DNA of 64,000 nt from Rufibacter ruber (GTDB taxonomy: Bacteria > Bacteroidota > Bacteroidia > Cytophagales > Hymenobacteraceae): positions 1-64,000 of the forward strand of contig NZ_LRMM01000001.1 of the NCBI RefSeq assembly GCF_001647275.1, given 5' to 3'. The notes under the pieces were generated by a model. The model made no database searches and was not told the origin of the DNA. It saw only the letters and a list, made by a program, of their open reading frames with translations. This document shows positions 15,295-24,085 of the stretch, in pieces (the first letter of the stretch is position 1; the number at the start of each line of letters is the position of its first letter). The translations under genes and the position numbers were made by a program.

Positions 15295-16743
15295 ATGTTT
15301 CTCTTAGCCCTACTGCCCATTGCCGTACTCATTCTCTTCTCCCTGCTGAGGAGTGTGCGTGAGGCGGCGTTGCTGGGCCTGGTGGTGACCAGCGGCCTGT
15401 TCTTTTACTGGGGCGCCCCGGTTGCCCAGTACCTGGCGGTGATGGGTGTGTCTGTGGTGTCTACCCTCAATATTCTCATGATTGTGTTTGGGGCGCTGTT
15501 TCTGTACAACGTGATGCAGGGCACGGGGCTGGTGGAGCAGATTGGGCAGTCGCTGGAGCAGATTCACCCGTCTAAGGAAATCCGGTTTTTCCTGCTGGCC
15601 CTTGGCCTGACCGCCTTTTTTGAAGGAGTGGCCGGGTTTGGCACGCCGGGGGCCATTGTGCCGCTGCTGCTCATGGCCATGGGCTATGACGCGCTGGTGT
15701 CAGTGGCGGTGGTGCTGCTGTTTGACGGGCTCTTTGCCATTTTTGGGGCGGTGGGCACGCCCTTGCTCACGGGCATGCAGCACCCGCTGCGGCTGCCGCC
15801 AGATCAGGTGCGGCAGATTGGGCTCTGGGCGGCCGTGATAGGGGTGCTGGTGCAGGGGGCGCTGCTTTTCTTTGTCTTCAGGTTTCTCCGGAACGCCCAG
15901 GCCCCGGTGCGGCACAAAGCTCAGGTATGGGTGCTGTTCTCGTTCTTTGCGGTGCCGTTCTGCGGGTTTGCCTGGTGGGTGACTGATCTGGCTACCGTCT
16001 TGGCGGCCTTGGCCATGCTGCTGCTGTCTGTGCTGTACCTGAGGAGCAAAGGCACCCGGCTGCAGGTGGGCCCCTGGGTGCCGTATGTGCTGCTGGCGGG
16101 GTTGCTGCTGCTCCCTAAGCTCTGGGGCGGCCTGCAGCAGGTGCTGGGCTGGGAGTTGCGTTTTCACCACCTCTTCGGGACGGGGATTTCTACTGGTCTG
16201 CGCCCTTTGCTCTCGCCGCTCTTTCCGTTTCTGCTGGTGGGGGGGGCGGTGGCGCTCTACCAAAAGAGCCGCACGTTTTATCTGGCCGAAGCCGGGAAGA
16301 AAACGGCTATGGTCTCGCTGGTGCTGTTTCCGTCTATCATGATTGCGCAGCTCATGATCCACTCGGGCGGGGTGCAGCCGTCTATGGTCAACTATATCTC
16401 TGGCATGATGGGCCGCCTGCAAGGCGGCTATGTTCTGTTTTCGCCGTTCCTGGGCATCCTGGGCGCTTTTATCACCGGCAGCACCACCGTCTCTAATGTG
16501 GTCTTTGCGCCGTCTCAGCTGGAAACGGCCCAGCTGCTGAAGGTGAATCCTACGGTAATCCTGGCGCTGCAACTGGTGGGGGCGGGGCTGGGAAATGCCA
16601 TCTGCCTGTTCAATATTGTGGCCGCCGCCTCTATCGCCAACCTGAAAGACTACAAAGAAGTACTTCGGTTGAACTTGCTCCCGGCGCTGGTGGCGGGCTT
16701 TCTGGCCGGTGCTTTGGGTTGGCTGCTGCTGTGGCTGCTGTAG
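15295..16743 (+). CDS. L-lactate permease-family transporter
   Basis: Inner-membrane transporter of 482 aa with about twelve hydrophobic helices, similar to the LctP/LldP lactate:proton symporter family. The hallmark segment is ALGLTAFFEGVAGFGTPGAIVPLLL, an EGVAGFG motif near residue 107. The C-terminal part holds FSPFLGILGAFITGSTTVSNVVF, also family-typical. The frame is open further upstream but crosses the preceding gene and PAL38 copy 14, so the ATG at 15,295 was chosen. It is somewhat shorter than the roughly 550-aa enterobacterial LldP. Lactate or glycolate is the expected substrate from family knowledge. No lactate dehydrogenase gene adjoins. Confidence 0.88.
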   Translation: MFLLALLPIAVLILFSLLRSVREAALLGLVVTSGLFFYWGAPVAQYLAVMGVSVVSTLNILMIVFGALFLYNVMQGTGLVEQIGQSLEQIHPSKEIRFFLLALGLTAFFEGVAGFGTPGAIVPLLLMAMGYDALVSVAVVLLFDGLFAIFGAVGTPLLTGMQHPLRLPPDQVRQIGLWAAVIGVLVQGALLFFVFRFLRNAQAPVRHKAQVWVLFSFFAVPFCGFAWWVTDLATVLAALAMLLLSVLYLRSKGTRLQVGPWVPYVLLAGLLLLPKLWGGLQQVLGWELRFHHLFGTGISTGLRPLLSPLFPFLLVGGAVALYQKSRTFYLAEAGKKTAMVSLVLFPSIMIAQLMIHSGGVQPSMVNYISGMMGRLQGGYVLFSPFLGILGAFITGSTTVSNVVFAPSQLETAQLLKVNPTVILALQLVGAGLGNAICLFNIVAAASIANLKDYKEVLRLNLLPALVAGFLAGALGWLLLWLL

Positions 16744-16751
16744 CGTAAGTT

Positions 16752-16791
16752 TCTGTTTTGGGGCTGTTTTTGGGAAAATAGCCCGAAAACG
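16752..16791. repeat. PAL38 palindrome, copy 15
   Basis: GGGGC-type variant just downstream of the permease gene. Confidence 0.75.
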
Positions 16792-16921
16792 CCCAAGCCA
16801 GCATTCCCTCTCCCCGGGGCAAAGGCTAGCGGAACGGTCAGCCCAGGAGCAGTACCCCTGATGGCAATAAGCCAACTAGGTTATTCCCGTGTCCTCGTAA
16901 AAAGCTGGTTGAAACCTTAAT

Positions 16922-17051
16922 CTGGCGCGAATCTCCAGACTCGTGCCGATAAGTGAGTGGAGTCTCCAGACTCCCTGTGTTCTACTTGTGGTTTCTTGCG
17001 TCTCTGGAGACTCGTATCACGGTTCGTCACAACACCGGAGTATCGCGCCAG
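16922..17051. repeat. 130-bp palindromic element with 9-bp terminal inverted repeats
   Basis: The element is bounded by CTGGCGCGA and TCGCGCCAG. Inside lie the perfect palindrome GGAGTCTCCAGACTCC (about 16,958-16,973) and two further CTGGAGACTCGT / CCAGACTCGT blocks. A related fragment (GGAGACTCGCGCCAGCGCG) occurs at about 49,558. No coding potential. Confidence 0.55.
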
Positions 17052-17201
17052 TTCATTTTCAACAAATAGCAATAAACCATCAGCAATCTTGAAAAGACCT
17101 CGTAGCGTCCGGAGGACCTGCGAGCGTCTGCGCCAATGGCCTTTGCTCCTTCACTGCCCTCACCCTAACCCTCTCCCCGGGGGAGAGGGAATGCCGCCTT
17201 T

Positions 17202-17238
17202 CTGTTTTCGGGCTGTTTTTACAAAAACAGGCCGAAAC
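17202..17238. repeat. PAL38 palindrome, copy 16
   Basis: Copy adjacent to the stop codon of the PaaG-like gene and directly next to a CCCTCTCCC / GGGAGAGGG palindrome. Confidence 0.8.
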
Positions 17239-17248
17239 CAGAATTTGC

Positions 17249-18031
17249 TTATTCTCCTGTAAAAACAGGTTTGCGCTTCTCGTTGAAGGCGGTTACGCCT
17301 TCGCGGTAGTCAGCCGAGGAACCGGCAATCTCCTGGCAGTACGCCTCATATTCCAGCATCTCGTCCAGGCTGGACTCAAACGACTTGTTCAGCATCTTCT
17401 TCATGAGCCCAATGGCTTTGGTAGGGGCGCCGGCGTAGCGGTCAGTGATCTGCTGCACGGCGGCGTCCAGTTCCTCAGGCGCCACTACCTGGTTGACCAG
17501 GCCCAGGCGCAAGGCTTCCTCGGCGGGGACTTTGGTGCCCAGCGTGCTCAGCTCAAACGCCTTGCGCATGCCCACCAGCCTTGGCAGGAAGTAAGAACTA
17601 CCGGAGTCTAACACCAGCCCCACGTTTACGAACACCTCAATCAGACTGGCGGCAGAACTGGCCACAATGTAATCACAGGCCAACGCCAGGGAACAACCGG
17701 CCCCGGCCGCTACGCCGTTCAGGCGGCAGATGATGGGTTTGGGCAGTTCGCGCATGGCCTTGATGATGGGGTTGTAGCGCTTGTGCAGGCTTTCAGCCAA
17801 TGAGCGTTTCTCGGCCCCGGCAATGGCTTTCAGGTCCTGGCCCGAGCAGAAGGCTTTGCCCGCGCCGGTGAGAATGACCACGCGCACGCTGGCGTCACGG
17901 GTGACTTGTTTTAACGCATCTTGCAGCTCATAGCTCTGCTGGTCATTGAACGCATTGAATACGTCTGGGCGGTTGAGGGTGATGGTGGCCACGCCGTTGG
18001 TGACGGTATAGATAAGTTTTTCTTCAGACAT
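17249..18031 (-). CDS. enoyl-CoA hydratase/isomerase family protein (PaaG-like)
   Basis: Crotonase-superfamily enzyme of 260 aa acting on an acyl-CoA thioester. The first oxyanion-hole strand is GAGKAFCSGQDLKAI (about 62-76), and the second is GVAAGAGCSLALACD (about 105-119). The segment SLIEVFVNVGLVLDSGSSYF closely resembles PaaG (1,2-epoxyphenylacetyl-CoA isomerase), including the Asp in LDSGSS at the usual catalytic-acid position. The ATG at 18,031 (MSEEKL) gives the normal length. No other phenylacetate-degradation genes are nearby, so PaaG function is tentative and a general enoyl-CoA hydratase role is equally possible. Confidence 0.88.
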   Translation of the reverse strand: MSEEKLIYTVTNGVATITLNRPDVFNAFNDQQSYELQDALKQVTRDASVRVVILTGAGKAFCSGQDLKAIAGAEKRSLAESLHKRYNPIIKAMRELPKPIICRLNGVAAGAGCSLALACDYIVASSAASLIEVFVNVGLVLDSGSSYFLPRLVGMRKAFELSTLGTKVPAEEALRLGLVNQVVAPEELDAAVQQITDRYAGAPTKAIGLMKKMLNKSFESSLDEMLEYEAYCQEIAGSSADYREGVTAFNEKRKPVFTGE

Positions 18032-18032
18032 T

Positions 18033-18071
18033 GTTTCAGGGGTGTTTTTCAAAATCAAGGTCAAAGACGCT
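18033..18071. repeat. PAL38-like palindrome, decayed copy 17
   Basis: Decayed copy (TGTTTCAGGGGTGTTTTT / CAAAATCAAGGTCAAAGACG) directly upstream of the PaaG-like start codon. Confidence 0.4.
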
Positions 18072-18235
18072 AAGGTTGGGGCATATTTGGGGAGTGAAAG
18101 AAAACTGCCGGCATGCGCTCATTCAAAAGTAAGGGTTTGCGGCGGGAGTGGCAAGGGGTATGGGTTACCCAGGGTGGAAAGCCGCATAAAGGGAAAAGAG
18201 GTTTGGTTTCTTTTTACCGTTCTACAGGATTTTCT

Positions 18236-18550
18236 ATGCTTTTTGCTTTTCTACTCCTATTTCTTCCGCTGGTTGTACAGCAGGCGGGCTTTTTGGTGGT
18301 GAAAACAAACCTGCCCATCAGGGTTTCTATTTTTTTGACAGCCTGCGCCCTAGGGGTGTTCCTTCCCTGGCAAGCCACGTTTTTGGCAGCCAGTGCTTTA
18401 TTAGAGGGAGTGACTGCCAAAGGGCAAGGCGCAGGTTGTGTGACTGGCGCGGTCGTGTTTCTGCCGTTAGGCTACGGAATTACCCTCATCACTTTCTGCG
18501 TAGGGCTGTATGGCCTTATTTCAAAAGTGGGGAAGAAACAGAGAAAATAG
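18236..18550 (+). CDS. hypothetical small membrane protein
   Basis: Protein of 104 aa with three predicted hydrophobic helices (about 1-20, 28-52 and 70-95) and a basic C-terminal tail KVGKKQRK. The frame is open further upstream, but the ATG at 18,236 has an AGGA Shine-Dalgarno-like sequence 7 nt before it and begins the first membrane helix, so it was chosen. No family is recognised and no function can be proposed. It stands alone, divergent from the PaaG-like gene. Confidence 0.6.
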   Translation: MLFAFLLLFLPLVVQQAGFLVVKTNLPIRVSIFLTACALGVFLPWQATFLAASALLEGVTAKGQGAGCVTGAVVFLPLGYGITLITFCVGLYGLISKVGKKQRK

Positions 18551-18570
18551 TCAGCTGGGGCAGAGGTAAG

Positions 18571-18727
18571 CGCTTGTTTACATTTTAATTTTTGCCGGCG
18601 AAAACGGGGAGGAAAAGGTGCTTCTAGCCCGTTTTTTGAGCAGCATAGCAGCGCCATGGGGCGGGGCAACCGCCAAGCCAGGTTCAATTGAGGCCCGGTT
18701 GCAGCGCATAAGATAATTGTAAACGCA
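18571..18727 (+). repeat. family C MITE-like element, copy 1
   Basis: Element of about 155 bp starting CGCTTGTTTACATTTT and ending ATTGTAAACGCATGC. The conserved interior includes GCGAAAACGGGGAGG, CCCGTTTTTTGAGCAGCATA and GGTTGCAGCGCA. Four copies occur in the window. The ends form imperfect terminal inverted repeats (GCnTGTTTnCATTT). Confidence 0.65.
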
Positions 18728-18836
18728 TGCTTTTAGCGAGACACTGAGGTGATGCTGTTATTAAAGAGTGGCTAATTTGCAGCAACTTTCTATCTTTACC
18801 GCTTCCAACACACTCATTATTAATTCCTACAAACAA

Positions 18837-20390
18837 ATGAACAAAGCTTACGCCTTTTTGTTGGGCACCGCGTTCCTGGCGGTTCCTGCCTTTGCCCAGC
18901 AAGCCGAACCGCTAGACGCGGCCGTGGTGGAGAAAATCCGCCAGGAGGGCCTGAAAAACTCACAGGTCATGGACATTGCGTTTTACCTGACAGATGTGAA
19001 CGGTCCGCGTCTTTCCGGCTCCCCGGGTCTGGCCAGAGCCAACCAGTGGACCAAGGATAAGCTGACTTCCTGGGGATTGAAGAATGCCACCATTGAACCT
19101 TGGGGCACGTTTGGCAAAGGCTGGGAGGTAGAGAAGTCTTACCTGGCGCTGACCAAACCGTATTACCAGCCCATGATTGGTTCGCCCAAAGCCTGGACCC
19201 CCAGCACCAATGGCACGGTGAAAGGCCAGGTGGTGCTGGTGAAAGCCACCAAAGAAGAAGACCTGGCGCAGTACGCGGGCAAGCTGAAAGGCAAGATTGT
19301 GATGATGCAGGTGAACAACCCCATTAAAACGTCTTTTGAGCCCTCGGCTTTCAGATACACAGACGAGCAGCTGCAGAAAATGGCTGAGCCGGTACAGCCT
19401 TCGGCGGGACGGGCGCCCATGAGCGAAGAGCAGATGGCCGCGTTCAGGGCCCGCAGAGCTTTGGCTACCAAAATGTCTGAAATGTTCCTGCAAGAAGGGG
19501 CTGCCGCCGTTCTGAGTTCGCGCAGCGGCTCCCACGGTACGTTCTTTACCAGCAACGGCGCCTCTTATGCCCAGGATGCCAAGCCGGTGCTGCCTGAGTT
19601 TGAGATTGCCCTGGAAGACCTTGCGCGCATGAGCCGCCTGCTGAGCGCCGGTATTCCGGTAGAGGTGGAGCTGGAAAGCAAGACCCGCTTTGTGACAGAT
19701 GACCCGCAGGGCTACAACGTGATTGCTGAGATACCGGGTACTGACAAGAAACTGAAGTCTGAGCTGGTGATGCTGGGCGGTCATATTGACTCCTGGCATG
19801 CCGCCACCGGCGCCACAGACAACGCCGCCGGCGTGGCCGTGATGATGGAGGCCGTACGTATTCTCAAAGCCCTGAACCTGCAACCGAAGCGTACCATTCG
19901 CATTGCCCTGTGGGGTGGCGAGGAGCAAGGCTTGCACGGCTCCAGAGGCTATGCTAAAAAGCATTTAGGTGATGCGCAGACCATGCAGACTTTGCCTGAG
20001 TATGATAAGGTTTCAGCTTATTTCAACCTGGACAACGGAACCGGTAAAATCAGAGGAATCTACACGCAGGGCAATGAGGCGGTAGCGCCGCTGTTCAAAG
20101 AGTGGTTCAAGCCGTTCCATGATCTGGGTGCCACTACTGTGACCAACCGCAACACCGGTGGTACTGACCACTTGGCGTTTGATGCGCTGGGCATCCCGGG
20201 CTTCCAGTTCATACAGGATGAGATTGAGTATGACACCCGCACCCACCACACCAACATGGACACCTATGACCGCCTGCAGCCCGATGACCTGAAGCAGGCC
20301 TCTGTGATTGTGGCCTCGTTTGTGTACCAGACCGCCAACCGCAAAGACAAGCTGCCGCGCAAGCCAAAACCGCAGCCCAAGCAGTCATAA
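18837..20390 (+). CDS. M28-family metallopeptidase with PA domain
   Basis: Exported zinc aminopeptidase/carboxypeptidase-Q-like enzyme of 517 aa with a signal peptide (MNKAYAFLLGTAFLAVPAFA). A protease-associated insertion falls at about 110-260. The M28 catalytic domain (about 290-505) shows the metal-ligand series in order: HIDSW (about 319), TDNAAG (about 330), GGEEQG (about 363), FNLDNG (about 401) and HHTNMD (about 472). The start at 18,837 is the only ATG that begins the signal peptide; the upstream-open frame was rejected. A strong terminator follows. It probably trims peptides in the periplasm or outside the cell. Confidence 0.93.
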   Translation: MNKAYAFLLGTAFLAVPAFAQQAEPLDAAVVEKIRQEGLKNSQVMDIAFYLTDVNGPRLSGSPGLARANQWTKDKLTSWGLKNATIEPWGTFGKGWEVEKSYLALTKPYYQPMIGSPKAWTPSTNGTVKGQVVLVKATKEEDLAQYAGKLKGKIVMMQVNNPIKTSFEPSAFRYTDEQLQKMAEPVQPSAGRAPMSEEQMAAFRARRALATKMSEMFLQEGAAAVLSSRSGSHGTFFTSNGASYAQDAKPVLPEFEIALEDLARMSRLLSAGIPVEVELESKTRFVTDDPQGYNVIAEIPGTDKKLKSELVMLGGHIDSWHAATGATDNAAGVAVMMEAVRILKALNLQPKRTIRIALWGGEEQGLHGSRGYAKKHLGDAQTMQTLPEYDKVSAYFNLDNGTGKIRGIYTQGNEAVAPLFKEWFKPFHDLGATTVTNRNTGGTDHLAFDALGIPGFQFIQDEIEYDTRTHHTNMDTYDRLQPDDLKQASVIVASFVYQTANRKDKLPRKPKPQPKQS

Positions 20391-20446
20391 GTTCAGGTAG
20401 CAAGACAATGTGATCTTGACAAACACTACTTTTAAGCAGTGATTTC

Positions 20447-20490
20447 ACGGCCTTTGCCCAATTTTATGGGGCAAAGGCCGTTTTCTTTTT
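20447..20490 (+). terminator. rho-independent terminator of the M28 peptidase gene
   Basis: The 13-bp stem ACGGCCTTTGCCC / GGGCAAAGGCCGT has a short AT-rich loop and is followed by TTTCTTTTT. It lies 57 bp after the stop codon. Confidence 0.85.
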
Positions 20491-20520
20491 GCCGTGATCC
20501 TGTGCAGGTGTTTACCTTTA
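20486..20520 (+). promoter_or_regulatory. Bacteroidota-type promoter of the hexosaminidase gene
   Basis: A -33 element TTTTTG (20,486-20,491) and a -7 element TACCTTTA (20,513-20,520) are separated by 21 bp. The -33 box overlaps the T-tract of the preceding terminator. The coding start lies 43 nt downstream. Confidence 0.45.
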
Positions 20521-20562
20521 CACAGCCGCAATGCGGCAATGACGAGAATCTAATCAGAAAAA

Positions 20563-22210
20563 ATGCTAAATCTTAGACTTCCCCTGGTGGCGCTTCTGCT
20601 TTTAGTGCTGTCGCTTGGCGGCCACGCCCAACCCCCGTCTGTGAACAACATCATTCCCAAACCGGTGTGGGTAAACGCACTTGGCAAGAAGCCGGTGCCC
20701 GTAACGGCGCAGACGGTGATTGTGGCAGATGCCCCTTTTCAGGAGCAGGTCACCTATTTGCAGGGGTTGCTGCAAAAACAGCTGGGGCTGACCCTGAAAG
20801 TGGTGCAAGGCGCAAAAGCGGCGGGCAACGCTGCCCAGATTTATTTAAAAAATGACCCTTCGGCGGCGCAAACCAGAAATGTACGTGCTTCAGGCGCAGG
20901 GGAACCAAATTACCGTGAAGGCCAAAGATGTGCCGGGGGTGGTGCATGGTCTCCAGACGCTGCTGCAGTTGCTGCCCTTGCAGAAAGTAAAAACCGCTGA
21001 GGTAGCGGCGGTAGAAATCAAAGATTACCCCCGGTTCGCGTACCGCGGCATGCACCTGGATGTAAGCCGTCATATCTTTCCGGTGGAGTTCATCAAGAAA
21101 TACATTGACTACCTGGCGTTCCATAAGTTCAACACCTTTCACTGGCACCTCACAGATGACCAGGGCTGGCGCCTGCAGATTGACGCGTACCCCAAACTGA
21201 CCAGCGTGGGCGCGTGGCGGAATTCTACCCTCATTGGCCACTTCAAAGACCAGCCCGCCCGCTATGACTCTACCCGCTACGGCGGTTTCTACACCAAAGA
21301 CCAGGTGCGCGACATTGTGAAATACGCCGCTGTGCGCGGCATCAACGTAGTGCCTGAGATTGACATTCCGGGCCACAGCCGGGCCATTATTGCGGCCTAC
21401 CCTGAGTTCAGCACCCGCCCTGATACCACCTGGCAGGTAGCCAACACCTGGGGCATGTACAACCGGCAGAACAACGTGCTGGCGCCCAACCCCCAAACGT
21501 TTAAGTTTCTGGAGACCGTGTTTGGCGAGGTGGCTGATCTGTTCCCGTCGCCGTACGTGCACATTGGCGGCGATGAGTGCAGCAAGATGTGGTGGAAAGC
21601 AGACCCCAAGACCCAGGCGTTTATGAAGGCCTACGGCCTCAAAGACGAGAAGGAACTGCAGACGTATTTCATCACGCAGGTGGCGGGCTACCTGGCCAAG
21701 AAGAACAAAAAGATCATTGGCTGGCATGAGATTCTGGAGGGGAAACTGGATACCACGGCCATTGTCATGAACTGGGGCGGGGCCAAAGAAGGCATTGCGG
21801 CCGCGCAGCTGAAACACCCGGTGATCATGAGCCCCGGAAAGCCGCTCTACTTTGACGCGTATCAGTCAAAAGACCCCAAAGACAGCCTCGCCATTCATGG
21901 GTACAACCCGCTGGATGCCGTGTATAACTTTGAGCCCGTGCCGGCAGAGCTGAAGCAGCAGAACCTGGGCCGCTACATCATGGGCGCCCAAGGCAACGTC
22001 TGGACCGAGTACATGGGCTATCCGTCTAAGGTGGAGTACATGGTGTTCCCGCGTATGACTGCTCTGAGCGAGGTGCTCTGGACAGAAGAGAAGCAGAAAA
22101 ACCTCACTGATTTCAAGAAACGGCTGCAGCAGAACATGATCCCGAGGTACCAGTTCTGGGGAAGCGGCTATTTCAAGGATTTTGAGAAGTGGACCATGGC
22201 CAACCAGTAG
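20563..22210 (+). pseudogene. GH20 beta-N-acetylhexosaminidase, interrupted by a frameshift
   Basis: Two overlapping frames together make one GH20 exo-hexosaminidase of about 548 aa. The first frame (20,563 to about 20,870) carries a signal peptide and the N-terminal domain (NNIIPKPVWVNALGKKPV). The second runs from about 20,852 to 22,210 and holds LDVSRHIFP, FHWHLTDDQGWRLQI, the catalytic Asp-Glu pair in HIGGDECSKMWW, and QGNVWTEYM. The frames join if one base is removed between the A6 run at 20,847-20,852 and about 20,870. Removing one C near 20,869 gives a smooth join (NDPSAA then KPEMYVL). The catalytic domain is fully intact, so this is either a very recent lesion or an assembly error. 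The native enzyme would release terminal GlcNAc/GalNAc from glycans in the periplasm. Confidence 0.85.
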
Positions 22211-22220
22211 AACCTCTTTT

Positions 22221-22260
22221 TCTGTTTTTGCCTGTTTTTCAGAAAACAGGCCAAAAACAG
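22221..22260. repeat. PAL38 palindrome, copy 18
   Basis: Near-consensus copy (CTGTTTTTGCCTGTTTT, loop TCAG, AAAACAGGCCAAAAACAG) just after the GH20 stop codon. Confidence 0.85.
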
Positions 22261-22311
22261 ACGGGTTGGGGAGTGGCTGGTTTTTTGTATCTTTATTTCT
22301 TTCCTATTTCT

Positions 22312-22503
22312 ATGAGTAACCAAACCCGAAACGGGAACATGCTGCTAAACGGAATGCTGGTGGTTTCCTTTCTTATTCTGTGGCGCAATCTGGAGCACCC
22401 CAATATTCTGGTGCCCGTGCTGTCATTTGCGGGTTTTCTGATGTTTGTGCTGCTGAAAATCTTCTTTGTGCTGCGTCAACGCAAAAACAATTCACCAAAA
22501 TAA
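22312..22503 (+). CDS. hypothetical two-helix membrane peptide
   Basis: Small protein of 63 aa with two hydrophobic segments (about 9-25 and 31-52) and a positively charged C-terminus (LRQRKNNSPK). The ATG at 22,312 is chosen because the frame upstream of it is PAL38 sequence. The next gene begins 9 bp after its stop codon, so the two are very likely co-transcribed. No family is recognised. Confidence 0.6.
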   Translation: MSNQTRNGNMLLNGMLVVSFLILWRNLEHPNILVPVLSFAGFLMFVLLKIFFVLRQRKNNSPK

Positions 22504-22511
22504 GACTGCCT

Positions 22512-22982
22512 ATGGAGCCTTTCTTCCTGAATTTAGCCCCCGCTGCTCAGAACGGCACTACGCTTATGCGCGTGTATTTTTTTCTGGCCGTGGTGTTCCT
22601 GCTCATTGGCGGGTACGGGGTGTACCACCGCTACGTAGAAGAAGGCGCCACCACGGTGGGGGAGTACATTTTACCCCTGATCCAGCTGGCACTGGCCATC
22701 TCGTACCTGTTCATTGCCTGGCGCCGCCGCAAACCATCTGGCACCCGCTATGTAGAGGTGACAGACCAATACCTGGAACTGAAGCTGTTGCCCAACCAGT
22801 CTGCTCTCACCCTGCTGTGGAGCAACATTAGTCTGCTGCGGGTGCAGCCAGACAAGATGCTCTACCGCCTGACCAGCGGCCAAGCCGGGGAGATAAGCTT
22901 TGACGACCTGCCCGAGGAGCATGAGGAGCTGGTGCGGGACACCATTCGGCAAGCCGGAAGAAAGAAGGGCGTAAGTCTGTAG
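22512..22982 (+). CDS. hypothetical membrane protein with PH-like cytoplasmic domain
   Basis: Protein of 156 aa with two N-terminal membrane helices (about 18-35 and 52-70). A soluble region of about 80 residues follows, and its pattern of strands (YVEVTDQYLELKLLP, ALTLLWSNISLLRVQ, KMLYRLTSGQAGEISF) ends in a helix. This resembles a bacterial PH-like (YdbS/DUF304-type) fold, but that is only a pattern impression. It is paired with the 63-aa membrane peptide immediately upstream. Function unknown. Confidence 0.65.
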   Translation: MEPFFLNLAPAAQNGTTLMRVYFFLAVVFLLIGGYGVYHRYVEEGATTVGEYILPLIQLALAISYLFIAWRRRKPSGTRYVEVTDQYLELKLLPNQSALTLLWSNISLLRVQPDKMLYRLTSGQAGEISFDDLPEEHEELVRDTIRQAGRKKGVSL

Positions 22983-22990
22983 TTGAGATA

Positions 22991-23029
22991 CGGTTTAGGC
23001 CTGTTTTTGAAAAAGTAGCCTGAAAACAG
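22991..23029. repeat. PAL38 palindrome, copy 19
   Basis: Copy located 9 bp after the stop codon of the preceding gene and immediately before a GC-rich terminator hairpin. Confidence 0.75.
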
Positions 23030-23060
23030 AAAAGGGAGCCTGCTTTAGGCTCCCTTTTCT
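23028..23060 (+). terminator. rho-independent terminator
   Basis: The stem AGAAAAGGGAGCC / GGCTCCCTTTTCT is separated by a TGCTTTA loop and followed by GTTTTC. It serves the 22,312-22,982 gene pair and perhaps also the opposite strand. Confidence 0.75.
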
Positions 23061-23091
23061 GTTTTCAGTAGCAAGACAAATCAAATTATAC

Positions 23092-23185
23092 ATTTTGTCA
23101 TCCTGAAAGGATCTTGTGAGCGAACGAGATAAGCTCTTACTGACCGATACTGCCGTTCGCCACCAAGATCCTTCCAGAATTCCAG
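23092..23185. repeat. TGTCATCC-type element (family B)
   Basis: Full-length copy. The left end is TTTTGTCATCCTGAAAGGAT with TTGTGAGCGAACG. The right end is GCCGTTCGCCACCAAGATCC then TTCCAGAATTCCAG. Confidence 0.7.
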
Positions 23186-23243
23186 AGAGGAAAGAAATAG
23201 CTAGTTATTTCTGCCCAAGTACTTATGTTCGTTACCAAATGCC

Positions 23244-24085
23244 TTAGCGCAGGGTAATTTGTTTGGTTCTTCCGTTCACCGTGATGGCCGCCACCTTGTC
23301 ACAGGGTTCGCCGCCCACGGGGTCATAATTCAAGGTGAGGGTGCCGCCATTCTTGTTGGTCACGCTAACCTGGCCGGCTACAAAGTTCTTGAGACAGCCC
23401 ACCCTGAACACCTTTTTGAGGGGCGTGGTGATGGTGCAGGTAAACGCAACGCCTTTGCGGTTTGTGCCGGTGGCTGAGCCGGTAATGACATATTCATCAT
23501 CTGTTAGCTGTACTGTTCCGGCCCCGGCGGTTCGTTCCAGAACCCGGTTGGCTGCCCAGGAGATGGTGCCGTCTGGGGTGATAATGCCCGCGCCGGTGAC
23601 CACCACCTGGTATTTCCGCTTGCCGGTCTCAGCTGCCAGGTTGGTGATGACCTTGGTGCCGGTGTGCTGGCGGTCATTCACGTAGTACTCCTGCAGGGAA
23701 ACCGTAACGGTAGCCCCCACGGTGCGTCTGGGGCCGTTGAAGACGGCTATGATTTTTCCGCGGCGGTAGATCCCGTCCGGGCACAGGCAGTTGGCGGTGC
23801 CAAAGTCAAGGGTCAGGGTTTGGGTGGCGGCGTTCCAGGAGCGCTGGGCGAGTCTGGCAAGGGGGTGATAAAACCGGTAACCCTGACACCAGACTGATAA
23901 TCTTCAGGGGCTTCAGTGTCTACCCAGTCAAAGACAGAGGCAAACTCCGCTTCTGCCACCGCGTTGTCTTCTACAGATTGGATGTTCTCCAGGGCGTCTT
24001 CCTGTTCCTGGTCTTTCTTGCAGCCCAGAAACAAGACCGGAAACAGCAGCAACCATGCCGCAGCCCCCTTCTTAAGTAGTTTCAT
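23244..24085 (-). pseudogene. lipoprotein of unknown function, interrupted by a frameshift
   Basis: Two frames on the minus strand combine into one protein of about 280 aa. The first (start ATG 24,085) has a lipoprotein signal with lipobox LFLGC and an acidic N-terminal region. The second contains beta-rich sequence with repeated Gly/Thr pairs (RRGKIIAVFNGPRR, GTVQLTDDEYVITG, GGTLTLNYDPVGGEPCD). The switch point is the G5 run at 23,861-23,865: one extra base there joins FITP to LARLAQRSWNAATQTLTLDFG, which continues without a stop to 23,244. No family is recognised by name. It has the look of a Bacteroidota surface lipoprotein. The lesion may be an assembly error in a homopolymer. Confidence 0.7.

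Larger units (their letters stand above)
16744..17248. other. repeat-filled spacer between permease and enoyl-CoA hydratase genes
   Basis: A 505-bp convergent spacer. In order it holds PAL38 copy 15, a CTCTCCCCGGGG half-palindrome, a 130-bp element with 9-bp terminal inverted repeats (16,922-17,051), a CTCGTAGCG-type module (about 17,096-17,140), a CCCTCTCCCCGGGGGAGAGG palindrome, and PAL38 copy 16. No gene was seen. Confidence 0.6.

Noticed and set aside
15700-16875. Long minus-strand reading frame of 391 codons opposite the lactate-permease-family gene
   Set aside because: It is rich in Gln, Arg and His with no domain, and it mirrors a well-supported membrane protein on the plus strand. 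GC-rich third positions explain the open frame.
20840-20880. Programmed -1 frameshift in the GH20 gene
   Set aside because: Slippage by -1 on the A6 run leads to the wrong frame; a +1 shift is needed.
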